Positions 33,464 through 44,814 of a stretch of DNA of 64,000 nt are shown one piece after another; the first letter of the stretch is position 1; every line of letters starts with the position of its first letter. Location of the stretch: assembly GCF_024139115.2 (NCBI RefSeq), contig NC_085141.1, positions 30,395,242 to 30,459,241 on the forward strand. The letters are read 5' to 3'. This DNA is from Armigeres subalbatus (taxonomy: Eukaryota; Arthropoda; Insecta; Diptera; Culicidae). The translations under genes were made by a program, and so were the position numbers. The notes under the pieces were generated by a model. It searched no databases and was not told the origin of the DNA. It saw only the letters and a program-made list of their open reading frames with translations.

Positions 33464-34280
33464 TAGAGTGACCAGTTTTTTCTTGGATCAATCCGGGACA
33501 CTTTATGCATTATTTATTATGAAAGCTTTATTTATTGAGTTATATGCTATGAGTAAATATTTCAGTATTATTAAGAATAATTTATCAACATTTAAATTAA
33601 ATCGTTTCAAAATTTTTTTGTGTACTATCAACCTCCAACACCCAGTATGGTGCCAACTACCCGATTTCTTAAAAACGATTACTTAGGATTTTCTTAATAT
33701 TTTTGAAAAAAATATTTCGCAAACTTGAACTCGTGACCGGGCGGTTTGCGGCGCCGGGCGTCTAAGCGTATGGTACAGTATGTGTATGTATACATATTGT
33801 GTATTATGAGCAGAAGGTTCAATTCCCGCTTCAGTCGTGGAGATTCTTCGATAAACAAACCATTTTCACTGGTCTATTGGGTATTGTCCGTTGTCCTTCA
33901 TCTGACGTAAATGTTCAGTCTGGAAAACCATTGAATGAAGACGGTGAAGCTGTTTTTTTCAATTCTCAAGAGCTTCAGGCATTTTCCTGATTGATTTTAC
34001 AGATTTTTTCTATCTTTACAGATCTATGGATGCTTCATATTTTACACATTTTCTGATATACTGATGTTCAGATCCTGGAATAGTCATGACCTTAATACTT
34101 CAGAATATTTTGACATATCCTTAATTCCGTATATCAAACTAATTTTCAATTTTCCCACATTCTCCAGACCCTTAAGGTTTTAAATGCTTTTAGGATTCTG
34201 GGATTTTCTACGGATTCCATAGTCTCTCGAATTCACTGTCTGGGACTGTCCCGCATAATACGAGACGTCTGGTCACTTTA
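33464..34280. mobile_element. hAT-type non-autonomous element, 8-bp TSD GGATTGAG
   Basis: The ends TAGAGTGACCAG and CTGGTCACTTTA are inverted repeats with one mismatch. The flanks GGATTGAG at 33456-33463 and 34281-34288 are perfect 8-bp duplications. The 817 bp show no transposase motif. Confidence 0.88.
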
Positions 34281-35004
34281 GGATTGAGGATAGGCCACAT
34301 TTACGATCCTCAGTTTTAAATTAAACATAAGAAATCCATGAAATAAAGCTTACTTCACTTTTGTGAATTTCACTAATAATATACCGCAAATAGCACAAAT
34401 AAGTGTTCAGCGGCAGAAAATGAATAATTGGTATTTTTTATTTAAATTAAATACTTAGAAGATTATTACGAAGAAAATACGAACCCGCATAATTACAAAC
34501 TGTACATGGATATTTTCCCGTACGGTCGACAACAGTATCCTTTACTGTTGACAACTGTAAATGAACAATCTCATATAAAGTTTTAACAGTTTGTGGTACG
34601 GTTATTTGACAAATAACAATATGTTGAATGGGTTGTTAAGTTATGTCACCATAAAAAATCGTCTGTTTTCGCGTGCAAAATTTTCGCTCAAGTATTCGCT
34701 CAAAGTATTCGATAACCGCAACGTAAACTGTGAAGCTATATCTTACATCGTAATAATTATTCTGACCATATAACATGTTGTTTTTTATTATGCGGGAATG
34801 TTTATCAAATTTAAAAGACTTCAAATCGGGTACTCGATTGATTCAAGTACTTTATTTTGATACTTATTAGGTATCGGGTATCAACTGTACGTTAGCATTA
34901 GCATTGAGCAGTTCGCACAAATTCGTAGGTGGTACAAGTCAAGACTATTGTATGAAAGTAGCATCACTTTCATCCGTTACCATAGATAATGATTTGGGAC
35001 TAAT

Positions 35005-35337
35005 CACTATCTCTTAGATGGAAGCAATGGACTTTCCAATAGTCGAGATCTGTCCTGGCCACGACCTTGCGAATGCTAAGGAATGGAAAGGATGGTTAGT
35101 TGGGCGAGCACCTACTTAAGAAAGATGCAGAGAACTCTACGACCTCTTATAGGTGCCACGGGAGGTTTTGGGATTGTGTGGAAGGTTATAACAGTTGGAA
35201 TCGTTTTGGTAGAACGTGAAACACAGAGAGAACTAAGATAGAAATACAAAGTAGGAAAGGGACGAGCCTGGAATTGAACCCACGACCTCCTGCTTATAAG
35301 TCAGAAGCGGTGTAGCCACTAGACCACCGAGCTCGTC
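35005..35337 (-). mobile_element. tRNA-derived SINE inserted in a non-LTR fragment
   Basis: The minus strand starts with a tRNA-like head (35337-35261): acceptor arms GACGAGC/GCTCGTC pair perfectly, followed by GGTCTAGTGGCTACACC (D arm) and GGGTTCAATTCC (B box). The anticodon region ACTTATAAG resembles tRNA-Ile(UAU). A ~250-bp body follows. The insertion splits the RT fragment at 35338. Its 3' end near 35005 is approximate. Confidence 0.7.
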
Positions 35338-36062
35338 ATGCAAATTATGACAAACTGTACGTTCACCCATAAATCCCACCAGGTACTGCCCCACAAACTC
35401 TCTTGCAATTGGTGTTAGTCGGTGCCATAAAATTTGGAAGAGTATCTTGTAGGCGGCGTTCAGCAATGTGGTTGCGCGGTAGTTGCTACAATCCAGCTTA
35501 TCGCCCTTTTTGTAGATGGGACACACGGCACCTTCCATCCACTCCTGCGGCAAAACCTCATCTGTTCCGCGCTCGTTTGTATCTCACATCGTTCGCCCTC
35601 GTGCGGTGTTGCAGCAATGCAGCATGCTCGGGATTGCTTCTCTTCTTCTCTTCCGCTAACTGCTCACATTCACCGTCATACCAGTCGTTTCTTTGAGCCT
35701 AGTGGAGAAGTTACGGTGCTTCCAATGGCGGGTTCAATATCTCTTCAGCCATGTTCAAGAGAAGCTGCGCCTAGCTGCTCTTCTTTTGGCAGTGCTACTT
35801 CCAGATGCTGCGCGTAGTCTCGGGCTAGTCAATCGTCTTGTAACAGCCCAATGTTGTACACCGCAGCATACTGCAACGTGGTAGTGGTCGGATCCAATAT
35901 TCGCACTGCGGTAAGTGCGTACGTTCGTGATGTCGGAGAAGAATTTACCGTCGATTAGAACGTGGTCGATTTGGTTTTCCGTTTCTTTATTTTAAAGTAC
36001 TTCGGAATACCATTCCGCGGGAGGTTGCAAAGTTTATGCATCGTTGGCCGTTGTTGTTCAAT
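35338..36062 (-). pseudogene. RTE-like endonuclease and RT fragments
   Basis: From right to left, an endonuclease end (GQRC, then QIDHVLIDGKFFSDITNV...SDHY, about 36062-35880) is followed by a broken linker. RT block 1 comes next at 35553-35340: LPQEWMEGAVCPIYKKGDK, NYRATTLLNAAYKILFQIL and GQYLVGFMGERTV. Multiple frame breaks and a SINE insertion make it non-functional. Confidence 0.75.
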
Positions 36063-37250
36063 ACAATATGAAGACTATTAGGTTCTGCAGCATGATGTCA
36101 CGAATGAGATCGGTCCTCGTCAAATGAACTTTTTGACAGTTCAGTAGTATTTTCCACTGACTCCGATGAGGACTCCGACAAGGTTCGAGTTCGTGATTGG
36201 TTGGCTGCCCCCGAGTCCAACGCGAAGTACTACTAATCTGTCATCAGTCTAGGTCTGCCTAGGTCTGTGCCGATTGCATCGAGTCGCATTATATCTTATA
36301 TTGTTCGAAATTATTGGTTTCCAGGCGGCTTATTGGGCCTGCGCAAACCTCCTGTCTCGTCGGAGGGCCGTCGTGTCAGGTTTGTTTAGCGTCCCACCTA
36401 AAACCAGGACTTGAGCTTGTGCGCTTTTAGCGGCACACGGTCGCTGATTTAACTTATTGTTTGCTTGATTTTGAACCTTTAGCCATGCCTGCCTGTTTCA
36501 CCTCGGTGATTAATTTGGCACCTTCATCATTAAAACTGTTTTTCTTTTGCTTTCATGTGCTACTTTTTTGCGTTACTCGCGACAGAAAGTAAGGACGTGC
36601 GCAATACTTTACCATGTGTGGTAGACATGTTAGCCTGTAAGGAGGTTTCTTTTTAATCTCCCACATGGATCTGCTCTATCATGCTCTGTCCTGTGCTTGA
36701 ACTGAGAAGTTTGGCATTTTGGAAATGTCAAATTGTTGCATTGCATATCATGATGGGTATTGTGGAATTCGTGAACTCAAAAAGCACTCGAAATTTGTGA
36801 AGAATTTTAAAACACAAAATTAATTTGATGTTGTTTTTGAACTTTTTACAAACTTTTCGTGCATGACCGCAATAAATAGTACCTGATAAAGAAGTACATA
36901 TTGCTCAGAATAATTCTTTTTCAATTCGACCTAGTTCTAATTCGGTTAACAAGGTCGTCACATAACATTATCTTCATTGATAAGAGGGATGCTTCAAAAC
37001 ACTTCAACTTTCACGGATGGCTAATAATGTAGTAACATAATTGGTATTATATCGTTATACTTAGACCTCTTGAATCCTTTCAGTACATATCGAGGTTGAA
37101 GAAATCATATCACTCAATAAGGTTCACTAAGTGTCAACACCTACACCACGTGTAGGTACATCATGTGTTGTTTACGAGCAACAATTTCACGACTATGATT
37201 AGTAACTGATGTACCTACTTCGTCGAAACGCAGTTCTGTCTGGCCACAAC
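36063..37250. other. Interval without recognised genes
   Basis: 36300-36460 is GC-richer and looks like the leader or tail of a non-LTR element (TTATTGGGCCTGCGCAAACC block). The remainder is AT-rich with no supported feature. Confidence 0.4.
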
Positions 37251-37395
37251 AGTTTGTAGTTCAATTAATTGCATATTATTCGGCAACTCGGCCGTACGAA
37301 AACCATTTTTTTGTTAAATATCTTGGCTGTGCATATGCACAGCATATGTTTCGAAATGGACAAATTGATATGAAATTTGCGAAAAAGAATCCACG

Positions 37396-37467
37396 TGTCT
37401 TGGAGGGACTCGAACCCTCAACCTCCTACTCTCTAGATAGGCGTGATAACCCCTACACAACAAGACC
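37396..37467 (-). ncRNA. tRNA-like module, unit 1 (SINE head)
   Basis: 72 nt fold as a cloverleaf: acceptor GGTCTTG/CAAGACA (first pair mismatched), D arm GTGT...TCAC, anticodon stem CCTAT/GTAGG with loop CTAGAGA (triplet AGA), T arm GAGGG/CCCTC with TTCGAGT. A serine tRNA would need a long variable arm, which is absent. So this is a SINE head or pol III promoter and not a working tRNA. Confidence 0.7.
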
Positions 37468-37956
37468 ACTTAAAGGTCACGTTTGCGGAAAAGCCATCAG
37501 AATCCGAGTACCAACCTCCACCGCGGTTAGCTCTCTTTTTGCAAATTGAATATCTTTCGGATGCTTGATTTGCCCAATCTCCACATTTGCTTTACTGTTG
37601 TATATCCACAGCCAAGCGAGTGCACATTGTTTATTAAACGAGAGGATCGCACTCCATGCCCCCAGCAACGGACTGGGCGGGACGGTATAGAATGCGAATT
37701 CAATCGCACTCTGCTGTGCCAAAGGCTTGCTTGGCTAAAGCATTTGATGAGTTTGATTGCCTTTACGTAAACGGTCGCGTGTACTCAGACGACTAATGAC
37801 GGTGAAAGACCGACACTTGATTACAATTAATTGCATATTATTCGGCAACTCGGCCGTACGAAAACCATTTTTTGTTAAATATCTTGGCTGTGCATATGCA
37901 CAGCATATGTTTCGAAATGGACAAATTGATATGAAATTTGCGAAAAAGAATCCACG

Positions 37957-38028
37957 TGTCTTGGAGGGACTCGAACCCTCAACCTCCTACTCTCTAGATA
38001 GGCGTGATAACCCCTACACAACAAGACC
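37957..38028 (-). ncRNA. tRNA-like module, unit 2 (intact)
   Basis: Identical in layout to unit 1, exactly 561 bp further on. The third forward copy (38519-38556) is cut off in the anticodon arm at the inversion junction. Confidence 0.7.
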
Positions 38029-38550
38029 ACTTAAAGGTCACGTTTGCGGAAAAGCCATCAGAATCCGAGTACCAACCTCCACCGCGGTTAGCTCTCTTTT
38101 TGCAAATTGAATATCTTTCGGATGCTTGATTTGCCCAATCTCCACATTTGCTTTACTGTTGTATATCCACAGCCAAGCGAGTGCACATTGTTTATTAAAC
38201 GAGAGGATCGCACTCCATGCCCCCAGCAACGGACTGGGCGGGACGGTATAGAATGCGAATTCAATCGCACTCTGCTGTGCCAAAGGCTTGCTTGGCTAAA
38301 GCATTTGATGAGTTTGATTGCCTTTACGTAAACGGTCGCGTGTACTCAGACGACTAATGACGGTGAAAGACCGACACTTGATTACAATTAATTGCATATT
38401 ATTCGGCAACTCGGCCGTACGAAAACCATTTTTTTGTTAAATATCTTGGCTGTGCATATGCACAGCATATGTTTCGAAATGGACAAATTGATATGAAATT
38501 TGCGAAAAAGAATCCACGTGTCTTGGAGGGACTCGAACCCTCAACCTCCT

Positions 38551-38562
38551 ACTCCTAGGAGT
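38551..38562. repeat. Palindromic inversion junction
   Basis: ACTCCTAGGAGT is a perfect 12-bp palindrome exactly where the forward units stop (within the anticodon arm of the third tRNA-like head) and the reversed units begin. It marks the centre of a ~2.8-kb inverted structure. Confidence 0.8.
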
Positions 38563-38746
38563 GCGATCCTCTCGTTTAATAAACAATGTGCACTCGCTTG
38601 GCTGTGGATATACAACAGTAAAGCAAATGTGGAGATTGGGCAAATCAAGCATCCGAAAGATATTCAATTTGCAAAAAAGAGAGCTAACCGCGGTGGAGGT
38701 TGGTACTCGGATTCTGATGGCTTTTCCGCAAACGTGACCTTTAAGT

Positions 38747-38817
38747 GGTCTTGTTGTGTAGGGGTTATCACGCCTATCTAGAGAGTAGGAGGTTGAGGGT
38801 TCGAGTCCTCCAAGACA
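38747..38817 (+). ncRNA. tRNA-like module, unit 4 (one base lost in T stem)
   Basis: Reversed copy with one C missing in the 3' strand of the T stem (GTCCTCC instead of GTCCCTCC), which weakens the T arm and B box surroundings. Confidence 0.65.
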
Positions 38818-39306
38818 CGTGGATTCTTTTCGCAAATTTCATATCAATTTGTCCATTTCGAAACATATGCTGTGCATATGCACAGCCAAGATATTTAACA
38901 AAAATGGTTTTCGTACGGCCGAGTTGCCGAATAATATGCAATTAATTGTAATCAAGTGTCGGTCTTTCACCGTCATTAGTCGTCTGAGTACACGCGACCG
39001 TTTACGTAAAGGCAATCAAACTCATCAAATGCTTTAGCCAAGCAAGCCTTTGGCACAGCAGAGTGCGATTGAATTCGCATTCTATACCGTCCCGCCCAGT
39101 CCGTTGCTGGGGGCATGGAGTGCGATCCTCTCGTTCAATAAACAATGTGCACTCGCTTGGCTGTGGATATACAACAGTAAAGCAAATGTGGAGATTGGAC
39201 AAATCAAGCATCCGAAAGATATTCAATTTGCAAAAAAAGAGAGCTAACCGCGGTGGAGGTTGGTACTCGGATTCTGATGGCTTTTCCGCAAACGTGACCT
39301 TTAAGT

Positions 39307-39373
39307 GGTCTTGTTGTGTAGGGGTTATCACGCCTATCTAGAGAGTAGGAGGTTGAGGGTTCCCTCCAAGACA
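39307..39373 (+). ncRNA. tRNA-like module, unit 5 (T loop deleted)
   Basis: Reversed copy lacking TCGAG of the T loop (GAGGGTTCCCTCC), so the pol III B box is destroyed. Confidence 0.65.
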
Positions 39374-39863
39374 CGTGGATTCTTTTTCGCAAATTTCATA
39401 TCAATTTGTCCATTTCGAAACATATGCTGTGCATATGCACAGCCAAGATATTTAACAAAAAAATGGGTTTCGTACGGCCGAGTTGCCGAATAATATGCAA
39501 TTAATTGTAATCAAGTGTCGGTCTTTCACCGTCATTAGTCGTCTGAGTACACGCGACCGTTTACGTAAAGGCAATCAAACTCATCAAATGCTTTAGCCAA
39601 GCAAGCCTTTGGCACAGCAGAGTGCGATTGAATTCGCATTCTATACCGTCCCGCCCAGTCCGTTGCTGGGGGCATGGAGTGCGATCCTCTCGTTTAATAA
39701 ACAATGTGCACTCGCTTGGCTGTGGATATACAACAGTAAAGCAAATGTGGAGATTGGGCAAATCAAGCATCCGAAAGATATTCAATTTGCAAAAAGAGAG
39801 CTAACCGCGGTGGAGGTTGGTACTCGGATTCTGATGGCTTTTCCGCAAACGTGACCTTTAAGT

Positions 39864-39935
39864 GGTCTTGTTGTGTAGGGGTTATCACGCCTATCTAGAG
39901 AGTAGGAGGTTGAGGGTTCGAGTCCCTCCAAGACA
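39864..39935 (+). ncRNA. tRNA-like module, unit 6 (intact)
   Basis: Full 72-nt cloverleaf as in units 1 and 2. It is followed by the SINE tail and the terminal AACAAAAAAA at the right end of the complex. Confidence 0.7.
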
Positions 39936-40153
39936 CGTGGATTCTTTTTCGCAAATTTCATATCAATTTGTCCATTTCGAAACATATGCTGTGCATATGC
40001 ACAGCCAAGATATTTAACAAAAAAAAAGTTTGTAGTTATTATCAGTAAGCGACGAGGTAAACGTCTTCCTAACTGGTCATCGCTGGTAATAATTATCTGT
40101 GGAAAGCGACCTTGCTCAGCAAATAAATAAATACCATTGGATGAATGTTCTCG

Positions 40154-40346
40154 ACAACGATCCGACGGGCACAAGAAGGCGAGGTGCACAGCGGGCAAGG
40201 TGGATCGATCAGGTGGAAGATGACTTGCGGACCCTCCGTAGACTGCGTGGTTGGCGACGTGTAGCCATGGACCGAGCCGAATGGAGAAGACTCTTATATA
40301 CCGCACAGGCCACTTCGGCCTTAGTCTGACTAAATAATAATAATAA
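40154..40346 (+). mobile_element. 5'-truncated RTE-like element with 16-bp TSD
   Basis: Encodes only the C-terminal RT tail (DPTGTRRRGAQRARWIDQ, VEDDLRTLRRLRGWRR, EWRRLL) and ends in an (ATA)n microsatellite. TGGATGAATGTTCTCG is repeated exactly at 40138-40153 and 40347-40362, the signature of target-primed insertion with severe 5' truncation. The upstream frame start (40099) is host sequence. Confidence 0.93.
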
Positions 40347-40379
40347 TGGATGAATGTTCTCGTTGTTTACCAACAAATG

Positions 40380-41174
40380 TTTTTTTTACAAAGGTGATAA
40401 TGAAAAAAGTCTATCGAAGTAGGCACCGCCGAAATCTTGACTCATTCGTAATACAGTAAAGTTTTCATTTTTTTTCTTTTTAACTGTAAGGCAACAAAGG
40501 TACACAATAGATCGTATATGACGGCACATACAATGCGAACAAATTGACGTACTATACGTACTGCGCTTTACAACTTGCACAAAAATTTCCACTTTAGCAT
40601 AAGTGGCATCATAGGTATACATGTTGTATAAAAAATGTTAAGATATAATCCTCGTAAACATTTTGAACGGAGCGAATAAACTCAATATTAAGAATTTTTT
40701 TGGCACACCCTGCTAAGTGATAAAGTTTATTCACTTCGCTTTATAGTTTTAAAACACTACAAGAGGCTTATTTTGATTTGGTCTGCTATAGATCAGATCG
40801 TATAAATGTTGAGTGCATGATGTAAGTACACTACACATGATAGTATTGAATAATGCCGTGACCCGCGTTGACGCACGAGTACTATACTGGTGAAGTCCAG
40901 TTTGGACGCGAATTTCAGCATTCTTTGGCTGCTGACCTATTTGATAACGGGAAGATGTTTGTATTTACATTTACTTACTTGCGCAGCGTATTTTCTCTCT
41001 CTAGCCAAAAACATCAAGTTGGTACAGAAAACAATTAGTTTCCATGTTATAGAGAAACATTGCACAGCTCGACAAGCCATGAAACGACATATGATCGTAT
41101 CTTTGTATCATCCAGTTAAAAAAAAGTCGGTTACCATTTATATTTCCTTTCCAGCTAACATACTATTCTTTCTC
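40380..41174. other. Interval without recognised genes
   Basis: AT-rich. The open frame at 40890-41255 has hydrophobic stretches but runs into the retroposon relic at 41175, so it is not called. Confidence 0.4.
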
Positions 41175-41265
41175 AGTGCGCTCATGGAGATGCAGAGGAT
41201 TCCTCGGTCTCTTGTAGCAATGAGTGTGGAATTAATTTTTCTCCCCTTATCCTAATTGACCATGA
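41175..41265 (+). mobile_element. Relic of the retroposon 3' region seen at 24.2 and 46.6 kb
   Basis: GGAGATGCAGAGG, CTCGGTCTCT and GTAGCAA match the minus strand of both other copies, here in plus orientation and more diverged. Confidence 0.6.
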
Positions 41266-41519
41266 GGGAAGTTGGTCTTGATTAGTCTTGAATTAAAGAA
41301 ACTCCGAAGCATGAACAGTGAGAATAGCTTTCTAGTCCCAAGAAGACTATTCAGTTGGTGAGCTGTGCATATTTGTTGGTTCTCGGCAAATCACGACTAG
41401 CAACTATGGTGTATAGTTAATCAAGCTATGCTAAGGTAAGCTAATGCTACTGCTGTTCTATTGTTGGGTTTCCATTATAGCACTCTAATGAGTGTTATAA
41501 TATTTTTTTTAATTTCTAT

Positions 41520-42499
41520 CCAGGTAACCAATAAGCATTAAAGTAAGCACTATAGTAGCATTTTACTGGCATTGCATGTGCTCTATGCTGTAAATAAGCA
41601 TTTTGAAAACCTGGCTGTTCTAAATAAGCATTCTCAAAGCAATCATGAGAGGCATAGTCTTATAATGGCATTTTGAATGCACAATGTTGTTTTTCGTTTC
41701 AGCTACATTAATGCCACTTTAAGGCCTGTAGTGTTCATACGTCAAACGTTTTCCAATATGGAACCATATAGCGGGGACTATTTGACCAATGAACTTACAT
41801 TTGAGAATAGAAATCGGTACGTGCAGAATGTTTTTTTTTCCATTCCGACCATTGACAGGAGTACTTGCCGTTAACCAAACCCTATCACTAGATTAGCTAC
41901 ATTTGATTATTCCATTGCACTATTTTCGATGGATGCATTAAAGCAGCACTACTGTAGCTGTTTCATTGCAACTGGGTATGACGTTTGTAACGGTTGCATT
42001 CTGAGATGAGTTAGATTAAGTTTCAATGCTCCTGAAAGGGGTTTTTATTTATGTTGGGCAAAATTATTCCTCTCTCTCTTATGGGCCAGCTGGTAAGGGC
42101 GATGACAACTACAGCGTCGGGTGGCAAGAGCGCGAGTTCGAATCCCGCTCGAAGAAAGTAAAAAAATATGTTCCATTTCAAATATGAAAATACTAACGAT
42201 ATAAAGGACAAAAAAAAAACTATGAAAAGAAAGAATTAGAAAAAAAAATGGCATTAAAAAAACTTTTTTTCATTGTTTTTAAAATTAAGCATTTATTCAG
42301 CATTTCGGATGCTACTCAGCAAAATTTCTACTTTATCGATAAAGTAGGATTGAGCATTTAAGCAGCCATATATTGGGCCAAAACCTGCATTAAAATAGCA
42401 TTAAAGGCGACTATAGGGCTTATTGGCATTTAATGTTTTGCAGTAAAGGCGGATATAATGCCACTTAAATGCTTTATATAATGCTTACTGGTTACCTGG
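41520..42499. mobile_element. Middle MITE with CCAGGTAACCA ends
   Basis: CCAGGTAACCAATAAGCATT at the left and AATGCTTACTGGTTACCTGG at the right are inverted repeats with one change in 20. AAGCATT and its mirror recur through the interior. Such GCATT-rich elements are frequent in mosquitoes (recall). Confidence 0.75.
42070..42250 (+). mobile_element. tRNA-like SINE inside the middle MITE
   Basis: GGGCCAGCTGGTAAGGGCG resembles a D-arm/A-box region and GAGTTCGAATCCCG is a good B box about 50 nt later. An A-rich end (AAAGGACAAAAAAAAAAC) follows. The ends are approximate and no duplication was fixed. Confidence 0.55.
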
Positions 42500-42624
42500 G
42501 TAGTCATAATACCTGTTTTAAAATTTGTCTTTTAGTGATAAAACGGCCTTTTTTTCTATATCAACAAAATGGGTGCTTTAACTAAAAGTATGTAACTCAA
42601 ATGGGTGCTATAATGGAAAACAGC

Positions 42625-43645
42625 CAGCAAAAGATGTTCCGGATAGCGACGACAGCGACAATCTTTATCTGGTAACTAAAATATCTTTTTGATATACCTA
42701 TCTGGGGTATCGAAATCCGTACACTTAAGCACTTCGTTATATGTAACAGTCTCTAGAAAATTTGAATCAAATGTAAATGAGATGTTCATCGCTGATTCAG
42801 TTGCAAAAGGATATCTATTATTGAAGTATTCAAATTTTACGCATTTTTTTTGCTACGAAAACCATGATAAAATAATAAACCGTCCCTTGTGTACGGATTT
42901 CGAATCAGAGGATCTAAATCTGTGTAGCTATTTGTTCACTTAATTTTTAAATCAAAGCACCACAATTGGCTAGACTGTAAATAGTTCAACACACACCTTG
43001 AGAAGAGATCAGTTAGATTTGTATGCAGATGAGCTTATTTTATTATTTGCAAATTGCAATTTAATCATTGGCCCCTTCAGTACAATCATGGTCATCACGC
43101 GAACACATAATGCCTGAAACTCCGCTTTTGCAGGGCGGCGAATTATTTTTTTTTAATTTTTATTATTTTAGTTTCAAAGCCTATTTTCTATTTCAATGGC
43201 CAAAAATTAACTAACAAGTCAATGAACAGGATGAGATAAATTATTTATATATTTATTACCTTTAAATCTCTTTAATTCATTGATATCTCATGAGGTGGAC
43301 GGACTAGGTCCCCAACGGTAGCGGTTGGTTATTAACGCACACATAAAATTTACTTGAAAGTTTCCTTAGAATTTTGCCAATAGAAATGTATTGTAGAACA
43401 ATTTTTTTTTGGTTATACTCTAAGTTTTCATTTGAATGTTGAGCCCCCCACTTTCCAGACTTTGTGCAATTTTAGGACAATTTAATCACAGACAAACAGA
43501 CGTAACACTGATGAAGTTCCCATCGCCCATGCTTTGAACGGTCGTTTTAAACTAAACTGATTACTCGTTTCACACCTAGAGGCACGCGCATCGTTTACCT
43601 TTGGATTTGACATCTAACACTAGCGCCTTCTGTTGACATTGTCGA
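42625..43645. other. Interval without recognised genes
   Basis: The open frame at 42689-42943 (84 codons) starts without a supported exon upstream and has no domain. It may be a decayed coding fragment. The rest is AT-rich. Confidence 0.35.
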
Positions 43646-43650
43646 ACTAA

Positions 43651-43882
43651 GGGTCTGTCTCAATTGGATAATTAAACTGAAATTAAACTTAGAAGTGACA
43701 TTTTCATAGTTATCGAATAACCCTGCTCGCAGAGCAAGATTACTTTTGACAGATATCGAATCATTTTCCATCGATGTCCTTGGAATTGCTGGGTAGCACC
43801 AGCCATTCTTATAACGGGGTGATTTTTTTTTAAATTTTCGAACTGTCACTTTTAAGTTTATTTCTCCAAATGAGACAGACCC
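43651..43882. mobile_element. Harbinger-like MITE (GGGTCTGTCTC ends), TAA duplication
   Basis: GGGTCTGTCTCAATTGGA at the left and TCCAAATGAGACAGACCC at the right are inverted repeats with one mismatch. TAA flanks both sides (43648-43650 and 43883-43885). 232 bp, non-coding. Confidence 0.8.
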
Positions 43883-44264
43883 TAAATAGCATTTCGTACA
43901 ACATGCACGCGTGATGGTGATAAAGTAACTGAGCGATGAATTTTTCAGGAAATTGTTCTAACTGTTCCGTCTGTTTGTCTGTGCTTTAATGTTCATGCCG
44001 GATGGCTAATAGCCGAAATGTAGGCAATTTAATGTAAAATAGAAATTTCAGCACTGCCTGGCAACATTGAATTTTTCAATAGTTCAATGCATTGAATCAA
44101 TTGCTTACGATAGTGGTATGAAATCTCAGAGAGTTTTATAATCGATTTATACCGAAATCTCCAGAATCCGTTGAACAGTTTTCGAGACGGTCCTGAATTT
44201 GAAACTTGGAATGACGCCATCTTTCCGAAGGACGTAATTTTAAGTCAACAAGTGTTGTTATAAG

Positions 44265-44740
44265 GCACGGCAAATGCTGGGTAAAGCGTACCATTGGTAC
44301 TTCGCGTACCTGAAGGAATAAAATAGACCCCATCTCGCGGTCCTTAGCCTCTTACTCAGCAACTCCTATCCCTACCTCCCAGCGGTGCTGGCCGGGATAC
44401 GAGCAACCTTAGGGAAGATCGGGTAACCAACCCCGGTGGGAACTATGGTCGTATGCTGACAGGGGGGTTTGCTCCTCTCCGGAGGTGCAAATCTTATTGA
44501 GCGTCTGTTCTCCATGTCAGGATCGGCTCACAACAGCGTCTGTTCTCCATGTTAGGGGCGGCTGATCATCGTCCGAGTGCCAGCGAGGGACTCTAAGTGA
44601 AACTGTGCACCATGGTCCACCGGAAATAAGGAGGAATGGTCCTCCGGAAATTTAGGGGGTTTGGTGTCAGGCCCTGCAAGCCAGCCTTTAAAAATCATAA
44701 GCAACGAACAATCAACAAGAGAGTACGGACCGGAATGAAG
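44265..44740 (+). mobile_element. 5' leader fragment of a non-LTR element
   Basis: GC-rich block with CCTTAGCCTCTTAC, CCAACCCCGGTGGGAACTAT, GGGGGGTTTGCTCCTCTCC and a tandem AGCGTCTGTTCTCCATGT (near 44500 and 44535). It resembles leaders of mosquito LOA/Lian-type elements (recall, unverified). The fragment shared with 16510-16640 lies at its left end. No open coding region. Confidence 0.5.
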
Positions 44741-44814
44741 TGTTGTTATAAATGATTAATTAATATTGAGCGTCTCAGGGGAAAATGTTACAAGGTTATT
44801 CACTATTACAAGTT

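Larger units (their letters stand above)
37262..40026. mobile_element. SINE/satellite complex: three units forward, three inverted, with 11-bp flanking repeat
   Basis: A ~561-bp unit (tRNA-like head, ~100-bp tail, ~390-bp spacer) is repeated: units near 37262, 37823 and 38384 in one direction, then after 38551-38562 three in the opposite direction to 40026. The flanks AGTTTGTAGTT at 37251-37261 and 40027-40037 are identical, and the right end is A-rich (AACAAAAAAA), as for a retroposed SINE. Frames in it (for example 37757-38110) are repeat artefacts, including the GLEPST string that arises from translating the tRNA-like T arm. Confidence 0.88.
41468..42621. mobile_element. Outer MITE of a three-level nest
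   Basis: TTTCCATTATAGCACTC at the left is mirrored by GGGTGCTATAATGGAAAA at the right, with adjacent TGAGT/ACTCA. The body is occupied by a second TIR element, which itself carries a SINE. Confidence 0.7.

Noticed and set aside
37396..39935. Functional tRNA-Ser(AGA) genes
   Set aside because: The triplet AGA sits in the anticodon position, but the variable arm is short, the first acceptor pair is mismatched, and the modules are part of a repeated SINE unit.
37346..40306. Repeated 60-174-codon frames containing GLEPST...
   Set aside because: They translate the tRNA-like head and spacer of a SINE/satellite unit; copies on both strands.
43949..44264. MITE sharing GACGGTC with 12119 and 27141
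   Set aside because: Only a short GAGACGGTCCTGAATTTGAA resemblance; no ends could be defined.
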